A stretch of DNA of 64,000 bases from contig CAKSDZ010000003.1 in the NCBI GenBank assembly GCA_934446365.1, positions 186,001-250,000 on the forward strand. Direction: 5' to 3'. Origin of the DNA: an uncultured Eubacteriales bacterium. GTDB taxonomy: Bacteria > Bacillota > Clostridia > Oscillospirales > CAG-272. Numbering within the stretch: position 1 is the stretch's first letter; each line of letters starts with the position of its first letter. The translations under genes were made by a program, and so were the position numbers. The notes under the pieces were generated by a model, which saw nothing but the letters and a program-made list of their open reading frames with translations, ran no database searches and was not told the DNA's origin. Positions 57,933-64,000 of this stretch are shown here, in pieces.

Positions 57933-59774
57933 ATGTATTGTTACAGAAAAGTCAAAGAGGATCTTTATTGGGTCGGCGGCAACGACCGCAGGCTTTCTTT
58001 ATTCGAGGGCGTCTATTCCGTTCCGGACGGCGTTTCCTACAATTCGTATCTTCTGCTCGATGAAAAGACCGTGCTGTTCGACACAGTCGATCATGCGGTG
58101 GAAAAGGTGTTTTTCGAGAATATCGAGCAGCTTCTCGCCGGACGCCCGCTCGATTATCTCGTGGTTCACCATATGGAGCCGGATCACTCCGCGTCGCTGC
58201 GGGAGCTTGTGATGCGGTATCCGGATGTGAAAATCCTCTGCAACACAAAAATTGCGGCGATGATAAAGCAATTTTTCGATTTCGACATCGATTCCCGCGC
58301 GCAGCTTGTCGCAGAGGGAGACACGTTCTCCTCGGGACGGCACAGTTTCACGTTCGTCATGGCGCCGATGGTGCATTGGCCGGAGGTCATGGTGAGCTAC
58401 GACGCGACGGATAAGATTCTGTTTTCCGCGGACGCTTTCGGCGCTTTCGGCGCCCTGAACGGCGCTCTGTTTGCCGACGAGGTGGACTTCATGCGCGATT
58501 ATATGGACGAGGCGAGACGGTATTACACCAACATCGTCGGCAAGTACGGCACACAGGTGCAGGCGCTTCTGAAAAAGGCGTCCGGTCTTGACATCGAAAT
58601 GATCTGCCCGCTGCATGGCTTTGTTTGGCGGAAGAATCTCGGAGATTTCATCGAAAAATACAGAAAATGGAGCTTATATGAGCCGGAGGAGACGGGCGTT
58701 ATGATCGCCTACGCTTCGGTGTACGGCAATACCGCGAATGCGGCGGACATCCTCGCCTGCCGTCTGCGCGAGCTTGGCATCAAAACCGTCATGTACGACG
58801 TTTCCGTGACGCCGGCGTCGGATATCATTGCGGCGGCGTTCAAGTGGAGCCATCTCGTGTTCGCCTCGACGACCTACAATGCGGGCATTTTTGTGACGAT
58901 GGAGGCATTGATAAATGACCTTGTGGCGCACAACATTCAAAACCGCACGGTCGGCATTATCGAAAACGGGACATGGGCGGCGACGAGCGGAGGTCTTATC
59001 CGCACGGCGCTTGAAAAATGCAAAAATATGACGTTTGTCGGAGATAAGGTGAGCATAAAATCCTCCGTCAAGTCGGAAACGCTGGAAAGTATTTTCGCAC
59101 TTGCGGACGGGATTGCCGCCACGATGCCGAAGCATGCGGCTCCGGTGCGTCCCACGGCGGGGAACGTCGACGCTTCCGCGCTGTTCCGTCTTTCCTACGG
59201 GCTCTTTGTCCTGACTGCAAAGGAGGGGGACCGCGACAACGGCTGCATCATCAATACCGTGATGCAGGTGACCGATTCGCCGAAGCGGATTTCCATTGCG
59301 GTCAACAAGGCAAATCTGACACACGATATGATAAAGAGCACCGGTGTGTTCAATCTGTCCGTGCTGACGACGGAAGCACCGCTTGGCGTATTCGAGCAGT
59401 TCGGCTTTACGAGCGGCAGAAATACCGATAAATTCGCCGGCTATGAGACGGAGAGCCGCACGGCGAACGGCGTGCGCTTTGTCGGCGGATATGCAAATGC
59501 CGTGATTTCGGGGCACGTCGTCGAAAAAATCGACTGCGGCACGCATACGCTTTTCATTGCCGACGTGACCGAGGCGGCCGTTCTTTCGGACGCCGCGAGC
59601 ATGACCTATCAGTATTACTTCGACCATGTCAAGCCGAAGCCGCAGCCCGTGCCGGAGAAGAAAAAGGGCTTTGTCTGCAAGATATGCGGTTATGTGTATG
59701 AGGGAGATGAGCTTCCCGCGGATTTTGTGTGCCCGCTTTGCAAGCATGGCGCGGAGGATTTTGAGAGACTGTGA
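57933..59774 (+). CDS. Flavodiiron protein fused to flavin reductase and rubredoxin
   Basis: A 613-aa oxygen- or nitric-oxide-reducing enzyme. Residues about 1-250 are the metallo-beta-lactamase-like diiron domain with HHMEPDHSASL, HWPEVMVSYD, SADAFGAFG and PLHGFVWRK supplying the iron ligands. Residues about 255-395 are a flavodoxin domain (IAYASVYGNTANAAD). Residues about 418-565 are a flavin reductase domain, and the end (about 578-613) is rubredoxin: CKICGYVYEG then CPLCKHGAEDFERL, with an unusually short loop between the Cys pairs. Such fusions move electrons from NAD(P)H to O2 or NO and protect anaerobes. Confidence 0.95.
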   Translation: MYCYRKVKEDLYWVGGNDRRLSLFEGVYSVPDGVSYNSYLLLDEKTVLFDTVDHAVEKVFFENIEQLLAGRPLDYLVVHHMEPDHSASLRELVMRYPDVKILCNTKIAAMIKQFFDFDIDSRAQLVAEGDTFSSGRHSFTFVMAPMVHWPEVMVSYDATDKILFSADAFGAFGALNGALFADEVDFMRDYMDEARRYYTNIVGKYGTQVQALLKKASGLDIEMICPLHGFVWRKNLGDFIEKYRKWSLYEPEETGVMIAYASVYGNTANAADILACRLRELGIKTVMYDVSVTPASDIIAAAFKWSHLVFASTTYNAGIFVTMEALINDLVAHNIQNRTVGIIENGTWAATSGGLIRTALEKCKNMTFVGDKVSIKSSVKSETLESIFALADGIAATMPKHAAPVRPTAGNVDASALFRLSYGLFVLTAKEGDRDNGCIINTVMQVTDSPKRISIAVNKANLTHDMIKSTGVFNLSVLTTEAPLGVFEQFGFTSGRNTDKFAGYETESRTANGVRFVGGYANAVISGHVVEKIDCGTHTLFIADVTEAAVLSDAASMTYQYYFDHVKPKPQPVPEKKKGFVCKICGYVYEGDELPADFVCPLCKHGAEDFERL

Positions 59775-59798
59775 AAATTCCCCAAAATTCTCTTTCTA

Positions 59799-59828
59799 TT
59801 GACAAAATTCTTTGTCATATGATAAACT
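59799..59828 (+). promoter_or_regulatory. Promoter of the SPFH/zinc-ribbon pair
   Basis: TTGACA (59799-59804) and TAAACT (59823-59828), spacer 18 bp. The 12-bp direct repeats described next overlap its spacer and -10 box. Confidence 0.65.
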
Positions 59829-59844
59829 GAAATTGTCATATGAT
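59812..59844 (+). repeat. Two direct repeats in the promoter region
   Basis: TTGTCATATGAT occurs at 59812-59823 and 59833-59844, 21 bp apart, that is two turns of the helix. Each holds the 8-bp palindrome TCATATGA. The first lies between the -35 and -10 boxes; the second lies after the expected transcription start. This is the typical arrangement of a double operator for a repressor. Confidence 0.65.
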
Positions 59845-59875
59845 GTGAATGAAACTGACAAAAAGGAGATATGCA

Positions 59876-61270
59876 ATGGGACTGATCAAAGCCTTTACAG
59901 GCGCTGTCGGCGGCGTTACCGCCGATCAGTGGAGAGAATATTTTTACTGCAATTCATTGGGAAAGGATACCCTTGTGGCAAAGGGACAGAAGCGCGTATC
60001 GGGGCGTTCGTCGAACCGCAAGGGCGATGAGAATATCATCTCAAACGGCTCGGTCATCGCTGTAAACGAGGGACAGTGCATGATTATCGTCGATCAGGGC
60101 AAGGTGACGGAGCTTTGTGCCGAGGCGGGAGAATTTCTCTATGACACCTCGACGGAGCCGAGCATTTTCTACGGAGGCCTTGGAAAGGGAATCCTCGATT
60201 CCTTCAAGGCGATCGGTAAGCGTTTTACCTTCGGCGGAGATACCGCCAAGGATCAGCGCGTCTATTTCTTCAATACGAAAGAAATTATGGGGAATAAATA
60301 CGGGACGCCGAATCCGGTTCCGTTCCGTGTGGTGGACCGCAACGTCGGGCTCGACGTGGACATCGCCATTCGCTGCCATGGCGAGTATTCCTATAAAATC
60401 ACGAATCCTATCTTATTTTACACGAATGTCTGCGGGAACGTCGCGAGCGTATACGATCGTTCCGAGATCGACGGGCAGCTGAAAAGCGAGCTGATGACGG
60501 CGCTCCAGCCGGCGTTCGCCAAGATTTCCGACATGGGAATCCGTTACAGCGCCTTGCCCGGCCATACGGCCGAGATGGCGGAGGCGCTCAATGATGTGCT
60601 TTCCGCGAAATGGTCGGAAATGCGCGGCATATCGATCTTTTCGATCGGTATCAGCTCGGTCACGGCATCCGAAGAGGATGAAAAGATGATCAAGGAGCTG
60701 CAACGCAACGCGGCCTACCGCAATCCGACGATGGCGGCGGCGACGCTTGTCGGCGCGCAGGCGCAGGCGATGCAGGATGCGGCGAAAAACACCGGCGGCG
60801 CCGGCGCCTTCATGGGCTTTGCCGGAATGAACATGGCAAATGCGGCGGGCGGCATGAACGCGCGCGACCTGTACGCGATGGGGGATAAGCAGGCACAGAG
60901 TGCGCCCGCTTCCGATCCGGACGCATGGAAGTGCGCCTGCGGGACTGTCAACAAGGGAAAATTCTGCTTGGAGTGCGGGAAGCCGAAGCCCGCTCCGACA
61001 GGCACATGGAAATGTGCCTGCGGCGCGGAGAATACCGGTAGGTTCTGTTCCCAGTGCGGCAAGGCGAAGCCTGCGGATACGGCAGGCTGGACCTGCTCCT
61101 GCGGCGCCGTCAACAAGGGCAAATTCTGTCCGGAATGCGGAAAACCGAAGCCGAAGGATGCGCCGCTGTATCGCTGCGACAAATGCGGCTGGGAGCCGAA
61201 GGACCCGACGCATCCGCCGAAATTCTGTCCGGAGTGCGGCGACGTCTTTGACGATAACGACATCAAGTAA
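59876..61270 (+). CDS. SPFH-domain protein with four C-terminal zinc ribbons (YdjI-like)
   Basis: A 464-aa protein. The N-terminal half (about residues 1-290) is an SPFH/band-7-type domain, close to B. subtilis YdjI; no transmembrane helix is seen. After an alanine- and glycine-rich part, the C-terminus has zinc ribbons of the form CACGTVNKGKFCLECG, repeated three times, plus a fourth (CDKCGW...FCPECG). YdjI is an envelope-stress protein that recruits PspA in Bacillus. Here no PspA gene is adjacent. AAGGAG lies before the ATG. The next gene starts 11 bp later and is the expected partner. Confidence 0.85.
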   Translation: MGLIKAFTGAVGGVTADQWREYFYCNSLGKDTLVAKGQKRVSGRSSNRKGDENIISNGSVIAVNEGQCMIIVDQGKVTELCAEAGEFLYDTSTEPSIFYGGLGKGILDSFKAIGKRFTFGGDTAKDQRVYFFNTKEIMGNKYGTPNPVPFRVVDRNVGLDVDIAIRCHGEYSYKITNPILFYTNVCGNVASVYDRSEIDGQLKSELMTALQPAFAKISDMGIRYSALPGHTAEMAEALNDVLSAKWSEMRGISIFSIGISSVTASEEDEKMIKELQRNAAYRNPTMAAATLVGAQAQAMQDAAKNTGGAGAFMGFAGMNMANAAGGMNARDLYAMGDKQAQSAPASDPDAWKCACGTVNKGKFCLECGKPKPAPTGTWKCACGAENTGRFCSQCGKAKPADTAGWTCSCGAVNKGKFCPECGKPKPKDAPLYRCDKCGWEPKDPTHPPKFCPECGDVFDDNDIK

Positions 61271-61281
61271 AAGGAGACCAT

Positions 61282-62424
61282 ATGGATATCAGCGAAAACA
61301 GAGAAACGGAAAGCGAGCCGGAAGTAACGGAAGCGCAAACCTTGGAGCAGACCGATAAAAAATGTCCCGCCTGCGGCGGAACGATGGATTTTGACCCCAA
61401 AACGGGCGCGCTTCTTTGCCCATACTGCGGCAATATTGTCGAAATCGAAGAGGAGGACGGCGCGCCGGCGCGTGCGGAGGAGCTTTCATTCGATGAAGCG
61501 GAGCATACCGGAAACTGCGATTGGGGCTCGGAAAAACGCGTAGTCGTCTGTAAATCATGCGGCGCCGAGACAATTTATGACGCCTCGACGGTGGCGGGAG
61601 AGTGCCCATACTGCGGCTCCAATCAGGTCATGGAGGCGGGCGCTGAGGGAATATTGGCTCCGGGCGGTGTGTGTCCGTTCAAGGTTACGCCGGAGGATGC
61701 CGGCGGCCGTTTTTTAAACTGGCTCAGAAAGAAGCTGTTTTGTCCAAGGTCTGCGAAAAAGGAGGCACGCGCCGGAAAAATGCGCGGCGTGTATCTGCCG
61801 TATTGGACCTTTGACGCGGATACGGATTCTACTTATACGGCAAGGTATGGGATTAGAAGGGTGGTTCGGCGCGGCAAAGAAACGCATGTTGTCACCGATT
61901 GGCATAGAACCTCCGGCACCTATCATGAATTTATAAACGATCAGCTGGTTTCGGGAACGGAAAAGCATGACGGGGGCTTGCTTTCCGGAATTGAGCCGTT
62001 CGATACCGAAAACAATGTCGCCTATAAACCGGAATATATCGCGGGATTTGCCTCCGAACGCTATTCGGTGGGGTTGAAGGCGGCATGGGAAAAGGCGAAA
62101 AATTTCATCAAAAGCCGATTGATTTCCAACATCAGTGCGAAAATCCAAAAAGAGCATCATGCCGACAGCGTAGACAGCGTGAAGGTTAAAACCGCTTATC
62201 GGAACATTACATACAAATATCTGATGCTTCCGGTATGGATGTCGAGCTTTGTCTACAAGGGAAAGGTATATCAGTTTATGGTGAACGGACAGACGGGAAA
62301 GGTGAGCGGGAAAGCGCCCGTATCGCCGCTTCGCGTGGCGATTGCCGTGTTTATCGGCATTGTCGTTGTCGGATTGATTGTCACAGCTCTGCTTTACAGC
62401 GAGGGAGAGGTTTATTATTATTGA
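61282..62424 (+). CDS. Zinc-ribbon membrane protein (YdjG-like)
   Basis: A 380-aa protein with two N-terminal zinc ribbons (CPACGGTMDFDPKTG with CPYCGNIV, and CKSCGAETIYD with CPYCGSNQV), a central region with many tyrosine and tryptophan residues (RGVYLPYWTFDADTDSTYTA), and a C-terminal transmembrane helix (VAIAVFIGIVVVGLIVTALL). It resembles B. subtilis YdjG, which works with YdjH and YdjI at the membrane. It shares a transcript with the SPFH gene. A strong terminator follows. Confidence 0.82.
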   Translation: MDISENRETESEPEVTEAQTLEQTDKKCPACGGTMDFDPKTGALLCPYCGNIVEIEEEDGAPARAEELSFDEAEHTGNCDWGSEKRVVVCKSCGAETIYDASTVAGECPYCGSNQVMEAGAEGILAPGGVCPFKVTPEDAGGRFLNWLRKKLFCPRSAKKEARAGKMRGVYLPYWTFDADTDSTYTARYGIRRVVRRGKETHVVTDWHRTSGTYHEFINDQLVSGTEKHDGGLLSGIEPFDTENNVAYKPEYIAGFASERYSVGLKAAWEKAKNFIKSRLISNISAKIQKEHHADSVDSVKVKTAYRNITYKYLMLPVWMSSFVYKGKVYQFMVNGQTGKVSGKAPVSPLRVAIAVFIGIVVVGLIVTALLYSEGEVYYY

Positions 62425-62451
62425 ATAATAAAAAGTGCTTTGACAGCACGG

Positions 62452-62488
62452 AAAAACCGGTACGGATTTGCCGTACCGGTTTTTTTAT
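62452..62488 (+). terminator. Terminator of the SPFH/zinc-ribbon operon
   Basis: AAAAACCGGTACGG (62452-62465) pairs perfectly with CCGTACCGGTTTTT (62471-62484), followed by more T. Confidence 0.92.
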
Positions 62489-62857
62489 ATAGCTGAAAGC
62501 TTCTATTCGTTTTTCGGCTGCCGTCTTTTTCTTATAGTAACAAACTATAAGATATCGTCATGATACGCCGAATACACCATACCAGCGAAAATCAATAAGA
62601 TATCATTTTTCATTGATAATGCATTATATCATGAAAAAATGTAAATTGCAACAGTTATTCAGAAAATTTTCGGATTGGATTTGGGAAATAAATCCTGTTC
62701 GCTTTGAAAATATCCGACGGATTGGCACAATCAGGCGTCTTTTTCGCTTTGCGCCGTCAAAAATCGTCGTGTCGTATTGTAGGCGCCAAAATGATTCTGA
62801 TAAAATAATATTGTCTGATTCGACATAAATTGACAAAACAAAATTATGGAGGTAACC
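62489..62857 (+). other. AT-rich intergenic region before the integrase
   Basis: No convincing gene is seen here. The stretch is AT-rich, with repeated AAGATATC motifs (62550 and 62598 region) and a possible weak promoter TTGTAG/TAAAAT (62777-62806, spacer 18 bp) before the recombinase. As it lies between a host terminator and an integrase, an attachment site could be inside it, but no duplicated core can be shown from one end alone. Confidence 0.4.
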
Positions 62858-63988
62858 ATGTCAAAACCGGGAGAAAACATCAGCAAAAGAAAAGACGGGC
62901 GCTGGGAAGCCCGTTACATCAAGGGACGCCGTGAGGACGGAAAGATTATTTTCGGCTATGTGTACGGCAAAAGCTATCATGAGGCCAGAGAGAAGAAAAA
63001 TGCAGCTCTCGGCAGTATGTGCGAAACGGGAAATGCTGCGGCGGACAGCGGCAGCCGATTCGGAACGCTGCTCGATACCTTTTTAATCAAAAAGAAAACC
63101 GCCGTAAAGGAATCCACATATTCTCACTATTGCGAAATCGTCAACAACCATATCCGTCCGCTGCTCGGTGAGCTGCCGGTGGATGGAATCGCCGGCCGGA
63201 TAATCGACCGGTTTGCGGGAGAAAAGCTGGAATCCGGCAGACTTGACGGCGGCGGCCTTTCGGCCAAAAATGTACGGGATATTTTGTCCGTTATCAAAAT
63301 GACGCTGGATATCGCTTGGGAGGATGGGATAATCACAAGGAAAATTTCGTTCGCCAAGCCAAGACTGAAAGCGAAAACAATCGATATTTTGTCTCCAAAA
63401 GAACAAAGTTTGATTTTAGAGCTTGCCTGCTCGGGAGATCTCAGAGAGTTCGGTTATTATCTGTGCCTTCAAACGGGACTTCGCATCGGCGAGATCTGTG
63501 CGCTCCGCTGGAACGACATCGATTTTGAAAACCGGCTGATGAAGGTTGACAGGACTTTGCTTCGGATAAGCGATACCGACGGTACGGATAAAAAAACAAA
63601 AGTGATTTTTGATTCGCCGAAAACGCAGAGCAGCAGCAGGGTCATTCCGCTGCCGGACGCTTTGCTTCGGGAGCTTTCATTCAGAAAAAGCTGCGCTGCA
63701 TCAGGGGACGCCTTTCTTCTGACCGGAACAGGCGCTTATATCGAGCCGCGGCTTTACACTTACAGCTTCAAGCAGTTTCTCGATAAAAATCATATGAAGC
63801 ATTACGGTTTTCACGCGCTGCGGCACACCTTTGCCACGAGATGCATTGAAAACGGATTCGATGCCAAATCCCTTTCCGAGCTTCTCGGACATTCCAATGT
63901 CAAAATCACGCTCGAACGGTACGTGCATCCTTCGCTCGACCTAAAAAGGGAGCATATGAGACGGCTTTCCGAAGCGTTTGCGCCGTGA
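62858..63988 (+). CDS. Tyrosine recombinase / phage-type integrase
   Basis: A 376-aa site-specific recombinase. The N-terminus has the AP2-like arm-binding domain (ISKRKDGRWEARYIKGRRED) and a SAM-like core-binding domain (about residues 70-165). The catalytic residues are in place: Arg in LQTGLRIGEICALRWND, HxxR in GFHALRHTFATR, His in LLGHSNVKITLE and Tyr in ERYVHPS. The start at 62858 follows GGAGG by 5 bp; an in-frame ATG at 62846 overlaps this site and is rejected. The gene probably marks the left end of an integrated phage or element beyond the window. Confidence 0.93.
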   Translation: MSKPGENISKRKDGRWEARYIKGRREDGKIIFGYVYGKSYHEAREKKNAALGSMCETGNAAADSGSRFGTLLDTFLIKKKTAVKESTYSHYCEIVNNHIRPLLGELPVDGIAGRIIDRFAGEKLESGRLDGGGLSAKNVRDILSVIKMTLDIAWEDGIITRKISFAKPRLKAKTIDILSPKEQSLILELACSGDLREFGYYLCLQTGLRIGEICALRWNDIDFENRLMKVDRTLLRISDTDGTDKKTKVIFDSPKTQSSSRVIPLPDALLRELSFRKSCAASGDAFLLTGTGAYIEPRLYTYSFKQFLDKNHMKHYGFHALRHTFATRCIENGFDAKSLSELLGHSNVKITLERYVHPSLDLKREHMRRLSEAFAP

Positions 63989-64000
63989 AATTTCGCCGGA

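Noticed and set aside
62613..62836. Short frames on both strands before the integrase
   Set aside because: They overlap each other, lack ribosome sites and lie in AT-rich sequence where chance frames are expected.

Overview
This window reads as chromosome from a moderately GC-rich, endospore-forming, largely anaerobic member of the Clostridia (Firmicutes). The reasons are the cotJABC spore-coat operon, T-box leaders on ileS and thrS, a tetrahydrofolate riboswitch on an ECF folate transporter, a flavodiiron protein fused to flavin reductase and rubredoxin, clear AGGAGG-type ribosome sites, and many vegetative promoters with near-consensus TTGACA/TATAAT boxes at 17-bp spacing. I cannot name a genus. 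A YdjI/YdjG-like envelope pair also fits Firmicutes.

Layout. 0-3 kb: THF riboswitch, a FolT-FolC fusion and a second FolT. 3-7.5 kb: AraC regulator, HAD phosphatase, two membrane proteins (one PAP2-like) and pyruvate kinase. 7.5-10.5 kb: an attenuated, unassigned structured leader ahead of a TrpXYZ-type ABC transporter. 10.5-12.7 kb: cotJABC (minus strand), a VanZ-like gene and a small membrane protein. 12.7-14 kb: a 1.4-kb gene desert holding three related small-RNA genes on the minus strand and a structured plus-strand region. 14-22.8 kb: a DUF6809-like gene, then a minus-strand block of T-box-ileS (type 2), guanidine-IV riboswitch plus MATE exporter, metallophosphoesterase/GNAT, DUF2284 and aldose-1-epimerase. 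22.8-33.3 kb: an AT-rich Nudix gene, T-box-thrS with a Nudix gene, a beta-helix protein, an FAD oxidoreductase, a DUF2156-GNAT fusion, a HAD phosphatase and RF3. 33.3-40.3 kb: lipoprotein, dUTPase, an unknown membrane protein, a degenerate PfkB-ruvX-glycyl-tRNA synthetase operon, and a DUF368 polyprenyl-phosphate transporter.

40.3-43 kb is an isolated phage-like cassette: a sigma-like regulator and two tail or baseplate-type proteins, with a shared 18-bp motif just after both promoters. 43-47.6 kb is a complete siderophore ABC uptake operon behind a leader terminator, followed by a cysteine-rich small protein. 47.7-52.6 kb carries an XRE regulator fused to a beta-helix, a long AlaX-type editing enzyme, a gene broken by one in-frame stop, a TIGR04076 protein, an SGNH hydrolase and a small membrane protein. 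52.7-59.8 kb is a redox and nitrogen block: a DUF362 ferredoxin-like protein, a three-gene split glutamate synthase, a GNAT and the flavodiiron fusion. 59.8-62.5 kb is the SPFH/zinc-ribbon pair behind a promoter with two 12-bp direct repeats. The window ends with a tyrosine recombinase that may mark the edge of an integrated element.

The strongest leads for new biology are the three-member small-RNA family (12.77-13.55 kb), the orphan attenuator leader at 7.6-7.8 kb, the phage-tail cassette with its shared operator, the XRE/beta-helix regulator and the direct-repeat promoter of the SPFH pair. All calls come from reading the sequence and from knowledge of the families; no database search was run.
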